From positions 1 through 37,067 of the forward strand of contig JAIROA010000082.1 in assembly GCA_031257775.1 (NCBI GenBank): a stretch of DNA of 37,067 bases, read 5' to 3'. The notes beneath the pieces are model-generated. The model saw only the letters and a list, made by a program, of their open reading frames with translations, made no database searches and was not told the origin of the DNA. This DNA is from Synergistaceae bacterium. GTDB lineage: Bacteria > Synergistota > Synergistia > Synergistales > Synergistaceae. Below, in pieces: positions 25,295 to 33,727 of the stretch. A program made the translations under genes and the position numbers. Position 1 is the stretch's first letter; each line of letters starts with the position of its first letter.

Positions 25295-25562
25295 AGCGCT
25301 TGGCATGATCGAGACCAGGGGACTGGTGGGGGCAATCGAGGCAGCCGACGCAATGGTGAAAGCGGCGAACGTCCACTTGATCGGCTACGAGAAGATCGGG
25401 TCGGCATACGTTACCGTGATGGTGCGCGGAGATGTGGGTGCCGTAAAGGCAGCTACTGACGCGGGTGCCGCCGCGGCCAAAAAAGTCGGCGAGATTATTT
25501 CCGTGCATGTCATCCCGCGTCCGCATGTCGACACGGAAAAAATTCTCCCAAAAATGAGTTAA
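25284..25562 (+). CDS. pduA: Major BMC shell hexamer, PduA-like
   Basis: 92-aa canonical BMC-H protein: [20 protein letters not shown], the [16 protein letters not shown] helix and the IPRPH end. The C-terminus ([12 protein letters not shown]) is closer to PduA than to PduJ. The pore loop reads KIGSAYV where PduA and PduJ have KIGSGLV, so the residue after the pore Ser is Ala in place of Gly. AGGAGG lies eight bases before ATG 25284. It is the only unmodified BMC-H in the window and should tile most facets. Confidence 0.96.
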   Translation: MNGEALGMIETRGLVGAIEAADAMVKAANVHLIGYEKIGSAYVTVMVRGDVGAVKAATDAGAAAAKKVGEIISVHVIPRPHVDTEKILPKMS

Positions 25563-25592
25563 AACTCTTTCCAATCTGAGGAGGTGCGATAG

Positions 25593-26384
25593 ATGGAACA
25601 GGAAACAGTAAAGAAAGTTATGGATGAAGTAATGAAGCGATTTGCCAGCGAAGCTCCCGGCGAGTCGAAGCCTGTCGAAGAAGCTTGCTGCGTCCCGGCA
25701 GCTTGCACCGAGTACATCGGCACGGCTATGGGGCACACGATCGGACTCGTAATCGCGAACGTGGAAGGCAGACTTCACGAGCTGATGGGCATCGACAAGA
25801 AATACCGCTCCATCGGGATACTCTCAGACCGCATCGGCGCCGGCCCGCAGCTCATGGCAGCGGACGAGGCGGTAAAAGCGACGAACACCGAGATCGTCTC
25901 CGCCGAGATGTGCCGCGACACCGAGGGCGGATGCGGACACGGCGCGCTCATAATCTTCGGCGCGGAGGACGTATCCGACGCGAAGCGCGCTATCGAAGTC
26001 TCCCTCAAGGAACTGCCGAAGTTCTTCGGCGACGTCTGGGGCAACGAGGTCGGTTACCTCGAACTTCAGTACACCGCCCGCGCCAGCTACTGCCTCAATA
26101 AGGCCCTCGGTGCTCCAGTAGGCCGCGCGTTCGGACTCATCCTTGGCGCGCCCGCCGGCATCGGCGTCGTCATAAGCGATACGGCGCTCAAAGCGGCGGA
26201 AGTCGAGGCGTACCAGTACTGCTCGCCCGCGAAGGGCACCTGCTTCACCAACGAGGCGTTCGTCATGGTCAGCGGCGATTCCGGTGCCGTCCGCCAGTCG
26301 ATCATCTCCGCCCGCGACGTGGGCGTGAAGCTGCTCCATTCTCTGGGAGGCAAAGCCAAGTCAATGACCGTTCCTTATATTTAA
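25593..26384 (+). CDS. pduB: PduB-type tandem-BMC shell trimer
   Basis: 263-aa protein with two fused BMC domains (residues ~45-150 and ~160-260) forming a trimeric pseudohexamer. The N-terminal helix TVKKVMDEVMKRF is amphipathic and resembles the segment of Salmonella PduB that anchors enzyme cargo to the shell. The linker is Cys-rich (EEACCVPAAC), and AEMCRDTEGGCGHGAL adds two more Cys. No Met occurs near residue 38 to give the short PduB' product; the nearest is Met46. A strong ribosome site (GAGGAGG) precedes ATG 25593. Confidence 0.96.
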   Translation: MEQETVKKVMDEVMKRFASEAPGESKPVEEACCVPAACTEYIGTAMGHTIGLVIANVEGRLHELMGIDKKYRSIGILSDRIGAGPQLMAADEAVKATNTEIVSAEMCRDTEGGCGHGALIIFGAEDVSDAKRAIEVSLKELPKFFGDVWGNEVGYLELQYTARASYCLNKALGAPVGRAFGLILGAPAGIGVVISDTALKAAEVEAYQYCSPAKGTCFTNEAFVMVSGDSGAVRQSIISARDVGVKLLHSLGGKAKSMTVPYI

Positions 26385-26423
26385 AAATTCCCGGGAATAC
26401 GCAGAGTTAAGGAGGTGGCTTTT

Positions 26424-28097
26424 ATGGCAGTAAGCAAGCGCAGTAAAAGATTTGAGGTACTGGAACAGCGCCCTGTCCATAAGGATGGATTCATCGGCGA
26501 GTGGGTCGACGTCGGCCTTATCGCGATGGGCAGCCCCAACGATCCGAAGCCTTCCATCAGGATAGAGGGCAGCAAGGTAGTCGAGATGGACGGCAAGCGC
26601 CGCGAGGACTTCTCCATGATCGAGCAGTTCGTCGCGGACTACGCGATCAACGTCAAGAACGCCCCGGAGGCCATGGCGAAGAGCGAGCTGGAGATAGCCA
26701 GGATGCTCGTAGACGTCAACGTTTCCCGCGGCGAATGCATCCGCGTCATGACTGCCCTTACTCCGGCCAAGATAGCGCGGGTCATGGACAGCCTCAACAT
26801 AGTCGAGACCATGATGGCGATGCAGAAGATGCGCTGCCGTCAGACACCCGGCAACCAGTGCCATATCACGAACGTCAAGGACCACCCCGTCCTTCTGGCC
26901 GCGGATTCCGCCGAAGCGGCGCTTCGCGGTTTCATCGAAATAGAAACGACGGTCGGCGTCGCCCGCTACGCTCCGTTTAACGCCCTGGCCCTTTTGGTCG
27001 GCGGACAGACCGGACGCCGCGGCACCCTCTCGCAGGACGCGCTCGAAGAGGCCTTCGAGCTGGAGATCGGCATGAGGGGCCTCACGAGCTACGCTGAAAC
27101 CGTTTCCGTGTACGGCACGGAGAGCGTGTTCGTCGACGGCGACGACACGCCGTGGTCGAAGTCCTTCCTGGCTTCCGCCTACGCGAGCCGCGGACTCAAG
27201 ATGCGCTTCACGTCCGGCACCGGCTCCGAGGTCCAGATGGGCGCCGCCGAAGGCAAATCCATGCTCTACCTTGAAGTGCTGTGCATAATGGTTACGAAAG
27301 GTGCCGGAGTCCAGGGGCTGCAGAACGGCTCCATCTCCTGCATCGGCGTTCCCGGCGCCGTGCCGTCAGGACTTCGCGCCATAGCCTGCGAGAACCTGGT
27401 CACGATGTGCCTCGACCTCGAGGTCGCTTCCGGCAACGACCAGACGTTCTCCCACTCCGATCAGCGACGCACAGCACGCACTATCCCCCAACTGTTCCCA
27501 GGCACGGACCTCATCTTCTCCGGCTATGCCGCTGAGCCCAACTACGACAACATGTTCGCGGGCTCCAACTGGGATATCGACGACATGGACGATTTCCTCG
27601 CCATCCAGCGTGACTTTAAGGTCGACGGAGGGCTCCGCCCCGCCAGCGAGGAAGACGTCATCGCGATCCGCAACAAGGCCGGCAGGGCGCTCCAGGCTGT
27701 CTTCGCCGAACTCGGCTTCCCGCCGATCACGGACGAAGAGATCGAGCAGGCCACGTATGCCCACGGCACCAAGGAGATGGGCGACCGCAACATTCCGGAG
27801 GATCTGAAAGCCACTGAGCGCCTGATGAAAGAGGGCGTCACCGGCATAGACGTCGCCAAGGCCCTCGCGAAGCGCGGTTTCCGTGATATCGCGGAGTCGA
27901 TAATACTCATGATGCGCCAGCGCGTCGCCGGAGACTATCTCCAGACGTCCGCCTGGATCGACGGCGACGGCACGGTCTACAGCGCTGTGAACGATCCTAA
28001 CACATACGCGGGACCGGGCACAGGCTACAAGATGTCCGATGCGCGCTGGGACGAGATCAAGGCGATTCCGTGGGCGGTTCGCGCCGAGGATGTCTAG
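26424..28097 (+). CDS. pduC: B12-dependent diol/glycerol dehydratase, large subunit
   Basis: 557-aa TIM-barrel catalytic subunit, dehydrating 1,2-diols or glycerol to aldehydes by adenosylcobalamin radical chemistry. Substrate-contact residues known from Klebsiella diol dehydratase (Gln296, Ser301, Asp335, Gln336) are kept as Gln300, Ser305, Asp339 and Gln340 in GLQNGSISCIG and GNDQTFSHSD; His is in QCHITNVKD. These residues are shared by diol and glycerol dehydratases, so the sequence does not decide the substrate; the glpF/glpK/dhaKLM neighbourhood favours glycerol. AAGGAGG lies eight bases before ATG 26424. Medium and small subunits follow at once. Confidence 0.96.
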   Translation: MAVSKRSKRFEVLEQRPVHKDGFIGEWVDVGLIAMGSPNDPKPSIRIEGSKVVEMDGKRREDFSMIEQFVADYAINVKNAPEAMAKSELEIARMLVDVNVSRGECIRVMTALTPAKIARVMDSLNIVETMMAMQKMRCRQTPGNQCHITNVKDHPVLLAADSAEAALRGFIEIETTVGVARYAPFNALALLVGGQTGRRGTLSQDALEEAFELEIGMRGLTSYAETVSVYGTESVFVDGDDTPWSKSFLASAYASRGLKMRFTSGTGSEVQMGAAEGKSMLYLEVLCIMVTKGAGVQGLQNGSISCIGVPGAVPSGLRAIACENLVTMCLDLEVASGNDQTFSHSDQRRTARTIPQLFPGTDLIFSGYAAEPNYDNMFAGSNWDIDDMDDFLAIQRDFKVDGGLRPASEEDVIAIRNKAGRALQAVFAELGFPPITDEEIEQATYAHGTKEMGDRNIPEDLKATERLMKEGVTGIDVAKALAKRGFRDIAESIILMMRQRVAGDYLQTSAWIDGDGTVYSAVNDPNTYAGPGTGYKMSDARWDEIKAIPWAVRAEDV

Positions 28098-28117
28098 GAA
28101 GAAGGGGGGAAACAGAT

Positions 28118-28774
28118 ATGCAGATAAATCCTGAACTGCTCGAAAAAATCGTAGCTGAAGTCTTAGCGGAGATGAGCGGCGGATCTTCTGGTTCTTCTGT
28201 GGCAACAGCGGCACCGGAAGATGTCGCGGGGGTAAAATTGAGCGAGACCGGCAAAGCCGTTCGCGGCACTGATCCTAAGGAAGTCGTTCTCGCGATATCT
28301 CCGGCGTTCGCGACTACATTTAAAAAAACAATCACCGACATTCCTCTTGCCGATGTCTTGAGACAGGTTTTTGCCGGCGTTGAGGAAGAGGGTCTTCATG
28401 TTCGCGTCATCCGCGTCTACCACACCGCTGACGTCGCTTTCATGTCGCATCTCGGGGCAAGGCTCTCCGGCTCCGGCATAGGCATTGGAATTCTCTCGCG
28501 CGGAACTACGATAATTCACCAGCGCGACTTGAACCCTCTGTCAAACCTCGAACTGTTCCCTCAGGCGCCTGTCATTGATCTCCCGGCCTTCCGCGCTATC
28601 GGTAAAAACGCGGCCAAATACGCGAAAGGCGAGAGCCCGACGCCTGTTCCGACGAAAAACGATCCGATGGCGCGCCCGCGCTATCAGGGACTTGCCGCTC
28701 TCCTGCACAACAAGGAGGCAAGCTTCATCGATCGTTCGAAAGCTCCTCAGGAGCTGTCGGTGACCTTCGAGTAG
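28118..28774 (+). CDS. pduD: B12-dependent diol/glycerol dehydratase, medium subunit
   Basis: 218-aa beta subunit, which with PduC holds the base-on cobalamin. Residues 1-19 (INPELLEKIVAEVLAEM) form a typical amphipathic encapsulation peptide followed by a Gly/Ser linker (SGGSSGSS), close to the Salmonella PduD signal. The body includes HVRVIRVYHTADVAFM and the GIGILSRGTTIIHQRDL block. ATG 28118 has AAGGGGGG about seven bases upstream. An earlier in-frame ATG at 28070 lies inside pduC and is not used. Confidence 0.95.
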   Translation: MQINPELLEKIVAEVLAEMSGGSSGSSVATAAPEDVAGVKLSETGKAVRGTDPKEVVLAISPAFATTFKKTITDIPLADVLRQVFAGVEEEGLHVRVIRVYHTADVAFMSHLGARLSGSGIGIGILSRGTTIIHQRDLNPLSNLELFPQAPVIDLPAFRAIGKNAAKYAKGESPTPVPTKNDPMARPRYQGLAALLHNKEASFIDRSKAPQELSVTFE

Positions 28775-28787
28775 GGGGGGATATAAA

Positions 28788-29312
28788 ATGGCACAGGTAA
28801 ATGAACAGCTTATTGCCGATGTCGTGCGTCAGGTTCTCAAGGGAGTGAACGGCGGCGGTTCCTCCGCGCCGGCGGCGTCCGGCAGCGGGATAACGTCCGC
28901 GGACTATCCCCTCGGCATAAAACGCAATGATTTGCTTAAAAGCCCTCGCGGCATCCCGTTCGGTGAGTTGACGCTCGAAAACGTGGAGAGCGGAAAAGTC
29001 ACGTTCGAAGATTTCCGCATAAGCCCTGAAGTCCTCAAGATGCAGGGCGAGATAGCGACTTCGGCCGGCCGCTCGCAGATAGCCCTGAATCTCGGGCGCG
29101 CGGGCGAGCTGACGAAAGTTCCGGATGCCAGGATACTGGAAATTTACAATAGCCTCCGTCCGCACCGCTCCACGAAAGATGAACTCCTCTCGATCGCTGA
29201 CGAGCTTGAGAAGAAATTCGGCGCGTCCGTCTGCGCCGGCTTCGTCCGCGAAGCCGCGGACGTCTACCAGCGCCGCAAGCTGCTGAAGGGCGATCTGCCC
29301 TCGGCCGACTAG
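28788..29312 (+). CDS. pduE: B12-dependent diol/glycerol dehydratase, small subunit
   Basis: 174-aa gamma subunit of the (alpha-beta-gamma)2 dehydratase. Residues 3-18 (QVNEQLIADVVRQVLKG) form a second encapsulation-type helix followed by a Gly/Ser/Ala linker, so both accessory subunits carry import signals. The body has ADYPLGIKRNDLLKSPRG, the PRSTKDE-like segment HRSTKDELLSIADEL and AAEVYxxR-like DVYQRRKLLKGD, as in PduE and DhaB3. A G-rich ribosome site precedes ATG 28788. An intercistronic hairpin follows it. Confidence 0.95.
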   Translation: MAQVNEQLIADVVRQVLKGVNGGGSSAPAASGSGITSADYPLGIKRNDLLKSPRGIPFGELTLENVESGKVTFEDFRISPEVLKMQGEIATSAGRSQIALNLGRAGELTKVPDARILEIYNSLRPHRSTKDELLSIADELEKKFGASVCAGFVREAADVYQRRKLLKGDLPSAD

Positions 29313-29320
29313 CGCAAGCC

Positions 29321-29356
29321 AGGGCCTCGGCGCTTATATGTCAGCTCCGGGGCCCT
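29321..29356 (+). promoter_or_regulatory. Intercistronic hairpin between dehydratase and reactivase genes
   Basis: AGGGCCTCGG (29321-29330) pairs with CCGGGGCCCT (29347-29356) over all ten positions with one wobble, around a 16-nt loop. Only a short weak T-run follows. It lies in the 84-bp gap after pduE, the widest gap in the BMC block, and is placed to reduce read-through or stabilise the pduCDE message, which would fit the need for less reactivase than dehydratase. Confidence 0.6.
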
Positions 29357-29396
29357 TTAGTGCAGCATCTTACATTATTCCGAAAGGATGAATTTG

Positions 29397-31232
29397 ATGG
29401 CGATTGTTGCTGGCATCGACATAGGCAACGCGACCACAGAGACAGCCTTAGCCAGAGTCGATGGGCGAAAAGTAACTTTCTTGTCCACGGGCATCAAAGC
29501 CACTACAGGCATAAAGGGCACTCTGCAGAACATCGCGGGACTGCGCTCGTCGCTTGGCATGGCCCTTGAAAAAGCCGGATTCCGGCACGACGAGTACGGC
29601 GCGGTGGATGTCATCCGCCTCAATCAGGCCGCTCCCGTCATAGGGGACGTGGCGATGGAGACGGTGACCGAAACGATCGTCACCGAGTCGACCATGATAG
29701 GGCATAATCCCTCCACGCCGGGAGGCGTCGGCGTGGGGCTTGGGCTGACCGTGGCGTTCGAAAAGCTTCGCGATCTCCCTCCCGAAGAAGCTGCCATACC
29801 GATAATAGAAGCTAAACACGACTACGAGCTGGCCGCTTCCGAAATAAAGGACGCGATCTCCCGCGGGGTGAGGGTCACGGCCGCAATCTGCCAGTCCGAC
29901 GACGGCGTTCTGATAGCGAACCGTCTGCCCTGCGTCATACCGATCGTGGACGAGGTTTCCGCGATAGACCGGGTGCCCCTGGGAATGCACTGCTGCGTCG
30001 AGGTGGCGCCTCCTGGCCGCGTCATAGAGCTGCTGGCGAATCCGTATGACATCGCCACGCTCTTCGGGCTGTCCCCGGAGGAAACAAAGCACATAGTCCC
30101 GGTGGCCCGCGCGCTGGTCGGCAACCGTTCGGCAGTCGTGATACGGACTCCGTTAGGGGAAGTCAAGGAGCGGCGCATTCCGGCGGGAGAGCTTTACATA
30201 ATCGGCCCGCAAGGCAAACGCACGGTCAATGTCGAGGACGGCGCCGACGATATACAGAAAACTATCCTGGCCTGTTACCCTGTGGATAACATATTCGGGC
30301 AGCCAGGCACAAACGTCGGCGGGATGATGGAGAGGGTCCGCCGCACGATGTCGGATCTGACAGAGATACCGATCGCCGACGTATATATCAGGGATCTGCT
30401 CGCGGTCGACACGCTCGTCCCTCAAAAGGTAGTGGGCGGAGTCGCCGGCGAGTTCTCGCTCGAATCGGGCGTAGCGCTTGCCGTCATGGTCAAGACGGAA
30501 GAGCTTCCCATGCAGAAACTCGCCGCCGCCATCTCGCGGGAACTGGGCGTCAAGGTCGAGGTCGGAGGCGTCGAGGCCGACATGGCCATAAGGGGCGCCT
30601 TGACGACGCCCGGCACAAAACCCCCCATAGCCATTTTAGACCTTGGCGCGGGAAGCTCCGACGCGTCGTTCATGAAAACAGACGGCTCTGTCGCGCTGAC
30701 GCATCTTGCGGGCGCGGGCAACATGGTGAACACGATAATAGCGTCAGAGCTTGGATTCGAGGACACGGAGCTGGCGGAAGCCATAAAGCGCAACCCGCTC
30801 TGCCGGGTTGAGAGCGCTTTTCACATCAGGCAGGAGGACGGCACGGTGCGCTTTTTCAGCGAGCCGCTTGATCCAAGCGCTTACGGGCGCGTCTCGCTTC
30901 TGCACGACGGCGATATCCTTCAGCCGCTTATGCTGCCACACATCAACGTCGAGCGGGTGCGGGCGACAAGGCGCAAGGCAAAGCAGGAGGTTTTCGTCAA
31001 AAACGCCATTAGGGCGCTCGAACAGGTGGCGCCGAGCAACAACATAAGGCTCGTCGACTATGTCGTCTTAGTCGGCGGATCTGCCAAGGATTTCGAGATC
31101 GCGAACATGATAACGGACGCCTTGGCGCGTTACGGCATAGTGGCCGGGCGCGGGAACATCCGCTCGACCGAAGGCCCTAGGAACGCCGTCGCGACGGGGC
31201 TTGTTCTCTCGTCCGTCGCTAACGGATCATGA
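29397..31232 (+). CDS. pduG: Diol/glycerol dehydratase reactivase, large (ATPase) subunit
   Basis: 611-aa Hsp70-like ATPase that swaps inactivated cobalamin out of the dehydratase. The N-terminus has VAGIDIGNATTETALARV (phosphate 1), and later segments include ILDLGAGSSDAS (phosphate 2) and VDYVVLVGGSAKDFEI. I use ATG 29397, since AAAGGA lies eight bases upstream, while ATG 29388 overlaps that site. The length equals that of Salmonella PduG. Its stop overlaps pduH by ATGA, keeping both reactivase subunits coupled. Confidence 0.96.
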   Translation: MAIVAGIDIGNATTETALARVDGRKVTFLSTGIKATTGIKGTLQNIAGLRSSLGMALEKAGFRHDEYGAVDVIRLNQAAPVIGDVAMETVTETIVTESTMIGHNPSTPGGVGVGLGLTVAFEKLRDLPPEEAAIPIIEAKHDYELAASEIKDAISRGVRVTAAICQSDDGVLIANRLPCVIPIVDEVSAIDRVPLGMHCCVEVAPPGRVIELLANPYDIATLFGLSPEETKHIVPVARALVGNRSAVVIRTPLGEVKERRIPAGELYIIGPQGKRTVNVEDGADDIQKTILACYPVDNIFGQPGTNVGGMMERVRRTMSDLTEIPIADVYIRDLLAVDTLVPQKVVGGVAGEFSLESGVALAVMVKTEELPMQKLAAAISRELGVKVEVGGVEADMAIRGALTTPGTKPPIAILDLGAGSSDASFMKTDGSVALTHLAGAGNMVNTIIASELGFEDTELAEAIKRNPLCRVESAFHIRQEDGTVRFFSEPLDPSAYGRVSLLHDGDILQPLMLPHINVERVRATRRKAKQEVFVKNAIRALEQVAPSNNIRLVDYVVLVGGSAKDFEIANMITDALARYGIVAGRGNIRSTEGPRNAVATGLVLSSVANGS

Positions 31233-31774
31233 GCGTTTTTTCCGTCTGGTTCGGACAGGTAGGCACCCCAAGCGCCCTGCCCGAAAAAAAACCCGCAATC
31301 TGGCTCATTACCGACCCGTCCTGCCCGGAGGACGCGGCACGGAAAGTAGCGGACGGCTGCGAGGAGGAGGGGACCCCCCTCGCGTGGGACGTGAGGCAGG
31401 GCAGCGCCAGCGATCTCGCGCGCGAAGCGTGTCTTTCTTCTCACCTGGAAACAGGCATAGGCATAGGCCCGGACGGAACGGCCGCCATCGCCCTCGTTTC
31501 AGTGAGCGAAAAGCCGTACATCGAGATGACGTCCGGCGCGGCGGATGAAAAACGGCTCCGCTGGCTCGGGCAGGCGGCGGCGCGGATCACAAAGAGCCAG
31601 CCGATACCGCCCAGAAGCGAAAATGCCCTCATGACGCCGCTAAAGGCGGAAGAGCCCAAAAACGCGCAGACGGACAAACAGCCTGCGGGCGAAGAGGCGG
31701 AAAAAGAATTATTGACGCGAATGCTGACCGAAGTGTTGCTTAACGGAATATTGAAGGGTGGAGGACTGAAATGA
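31229..31774 (+). CDS. pduH: Dehydratase reactivase small subunit with C-terminal encapsulation-like helix
   Basis: 181-aa protein. Residues ~22-115 are the PduH fold (AIWLITDPSCPEDAARKV, TGIGIGPDGTAAI, LRWLGQAAARI). Typical PduH ends near 115-125 residues; here ~60 residues are added, comprising a charged Pro/Lys/Glu linker and a final amphipathic helix (EKELLTRMLTEVLLNGILKG). That helix looks like a microcompartment encapsulation peptide placed at the C-terminus. It overlaps pduG (ATGA) and the next BMC gene (ATGA). Function as the PduG partner is secure from context; the targeting role of the tail is inference. Confidence 0.88.
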   Translation: MSVFSVWFGQVGTPSALPEKKPAIWLITDPSCPEDAARKVADGCEEEGTPLAWDVRQGSASDLAREACLSSHLETGIGIGPDGTAAIALVSVSEKPYIEMTSGAADEKRLRWLGQAAARITKSQPIPPRSENALMTPLKAEEPKNAQTDKQPAGEEAEKELLTRMLTEVLLNGILKGGGLK

Positions 31775-32376
31775 GCAGAGGCAAAGCCATGGGCTTTATA
31801 GAATCCCTAGGACTCGCTTCGGCTGTGACTGCGGCAGACGCGGCTCTCAAAGCGGCAAACGTGGAGCTGATCGGACGCGAAAATTCCAGAGGCGCGGGAA
31901 TGATCACGATAAAGATAATCGGAGACGTCGGGGCGGTCAAGGCCGCGATCGACGCGGCAAAGACCGTCTCATCGCAGGTAGCGCGCGTCTGGTCCATAGA
32001 CGTGATCCCGCGTCCGGCGGAAGCCTTGGGGCGGACGCTGGGATGGAATGCCGACACGCAGGGCGCTTCGGAGTGGCTGGGCAAAAATGAGCCCGCGCCT
32101 TTGCCGATTTCGCCCAACCTTCCCGCCATCAAAGAAGACGCGCCATTGGCAGCCCGCCCTGCCCATGAAATAGTGGCGGTAGATACCGACATACCGAAGC
32201 CGGCCATTATACCGGATCCAGGCAAAGAAGAGAGCATAAAAGAAGAAAGCATAGAGGATCATCCGGAAGAACACGCGCCTGAAGGCGGCAGCCCTGCCCC
32301 CTCGGCGGACAAAAAGCCAGACGGCACAAGACCGAAGAAGAACCCGCCGAGAAGACGGGGAAGGAAACCGAAATAA
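31771..32376 (+). CDS. PduK-like BMC shell protein with long disordered basic tail
   Basis: 201-aa protein: an N-terminal BMC domain (residues ~6-90; [46 protein letters not shown]) plus a ~110-aa extension. The extension is Pro/Ala-rich, then acidic (KEESIKEESIEDHPEEH), and ends strongly basic (RPKKNPPRRRGRKPK). Position and layout match PduK, but the Cys residues proposed to bind Fe-S in Salmonella PduK are absent, since the protein has no Cys. The pore loop ENSRGAGM differs from PduA. It overlaps pduH by 4 bp. The symbol is withheld because only layout is shared. Confidence 0.88.
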   Translation: MSRGKAMGFIESLGLASAVTAADAALKAANVELIGRENSRGAGMITIKIIGDVGAVKAAIDAAKTVSSQVARVWSIDVIPRPAEALGRTLGWNADTQGASEWLGKNEPAPLPISPNLPAIKEDAPLAARPAHEIVAVDTDIPKPAIIPDPGKEESIKEESIEDHPEEHAPEGGSPAPSADKKPDGTRPKKNPPRRRGRKPK

Positions 32377-32410
32377 GCAAAAAGCAGGACAAAGGGGATA
32401 ATTAAGGTCT

Positions 32411-33397
32411 ATGGAGGACGCTCTAAAACTACAGGCCGATGAGGCAATAGAGGAAACAACGGACGGGGCGAAAAAAACGGAAAACGAGGACAAAGAGAAC
32501 CAAGAGGACAAAGAGAGCGAGTCCGGTTTCCCTTATGACCTCGGCATGGTTAGGACATTGCTTGAGCCGCTCGAAAGATCCATAAAGACGGGCGAGGTTC
32601 TTTCAGATTGGAAAAAACTGTTCCTTGGCTTCGACCTTGGGACGACTAACACGGTCTTAGTGGCACTGAACGAGTTGGGCGAGCCTGTTTGCGCTGAGAT
32701 GGAGTCGTCCGGGGCGTCCGTCAGGGATGGGGTCGTGGTCGATTACCTGGCTGCCATAAGCGCCATGAAGAAATGCCTGGAGCGTTTGCAGCGCAGAACA
32801 GGGCGCGAGCTTATCGGCATAGGCGCGGCGGCTTACCCTCCGGGAATATCGGAGCGCACGGCCCGCGTATGCGCGAATGTGGTGGAGGCCCTGGGTTTCA
32901 GCTGCGAGGGCCTTTATGAGGAGCCAACCGCCGCGTCTGACGCCCTTCTGATGCACGACGGGGCTATCGTCGACATAGGCGGCGGCACGACAGGCATTTC
33001 CATACTGGAGGACGGCAAGGTCGTTTACTCCGCCGACGAGCCGACGGGAGGCACTCACATGACGCTGGTGCTTGCGGGCGCGCAGGGAATCGACTTTGAC
33101 AGGGCGGAGCAGATGAAGCGCGACATCGAGCGTCACCCGCACCTCGTGCCGATGCTGCGCCCTACGCTTGAAAAGATGGCTACCATAGTGAAGAATCATC
33201 TACAGGAGAGCGGCTATTACGGGAAAGTCCCTATACTGACTGTCGGCGGAGGAGCGGCGCTTCCGGGCGCGGAGGAGATTCTTTCCGATACGGTAGGCTT
33301 CCCCGTGTATATCTGCCCACATCCGTTGATGGTGACTCCGGCTGGAATAGCCACCCGTCTCTGGCGGGAAAAGGGCGCGGCGCCGCGTCAAGGATAA
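32411..33397 (+). CDS. eutJ: EutJ-family Hsp70-like protein with acidic N-terminal extension
   Basis: 328-aa actin/Hsp70-fold ATPase of the EutJ family, thought to be a chaperone of microcompartment enzymes. Core motifs are FLGFDLGTTNTVLVAL (near residue 78), EPTAASDALLM, AIVDIGGGTTGISIL and ILTVGGGAALPGAEE. Canonical EutJ is ~280 aa; the first ~40 residues here are an added, highly acidic tail (about half Asp/Glu). A weak AAGG precedes ATG 32411. EutJ belongs to ethanolamine loci but also occurs in some propanediol loci. It sits directly after the gene with the basic tail. Confidence 0.9.
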   Translation: MEDALKLQADEAIEETTDGAKKTENEDKENQEDKESESGFPYDLGMVRTLLEPLERSIKTGEVLSDWKKLFLGFDLGTTNTVLVALNELGEPVCAEMESSGASVRDGVVVDYLAAISAMKKCLERLQRRTGRELIGIGAAAYPPGISERTARVCANVVEALGFSCEGLYEEPTAASDALLMHDGAIVDIGGGTTGISILEDGKVVYSADEPTGGTHMTLVLAGAQGIDFDRAEQMKRDIERHPHLVPMLRPTLEKMATIVKNHLQESGYYGKVPILTVGGGAALPGAEEILSDTVGFPVYICPHPLMVTPAGIATRLWREKGAAPRQG

Positions 33398-33409
33398 GGG
33401 GGGCACTCA

Positions 33410-33727
33410 ATGGCTCTCAATTATAAGCTGATATTAGCTCCGTCAGAATCCGTTAAGAGGATGCTCGCTCGGCGCATGACGTTCGGTAAAGCCTCGTCTG
33501 AGGCGGACGCGCTCAAGGTCATGAGCTGGGGCGCTGTCCTGATGGTGCAGGGATCTGTTCCCGACTTGTTTTACGCCGCCGACATAGGCGCCAAAATCAG
33601 CCCTGTCTTCGTGGCGGAAGTCGTAGGAAACTGCCCGCAGAATATCGTGACGATGGCGTTCGTCGGCAACGTGGCGGACGTGAGGCAGGTTTTGGATGCC
33701 CTTAAAAATGAAGGAGTGGTTTCATGA
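33410..33727 (+). CDS. Divergent BMC-domain protein
   Basis: 105-aa protein. Residues ~40-102 align by eye to a BMC domain: SVPDLFYAADIGAKISPVFV matches the helix with AAD and K, and MAFVGNVADVRQVLDAL matches the VRGDV-VkaA helix. The usual GLIET opening is replaced by GAVLMVQGS, and the pore loop by GNCPQN with a Cys. A 38-aa N-terminal extension (LILAPSESVKRMLARRMTFG) replaces the usual start. AAGGGGGG precedes ATG 33410, and it overlaps pduN by ATGA. I considered PduM, but length and pattern disagree. It is probably a specialised shell or shell-associated subunit. Confidence 0.7.
   Translation: MALNYKLILAPSESVKRMLARRMTFGKASSEADALKVMSWGAVLMVQGSVPDLFYAADIGAKISPVFVAEVVGNCPQNIVTMAFVGNVADVRQVLDALKNEGVVS

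Noticed and set aside
33410-33727. PduM
   Set aside because: PduM is ~160 aa and lacks the AAD and VGNV BMC pattern seen here.
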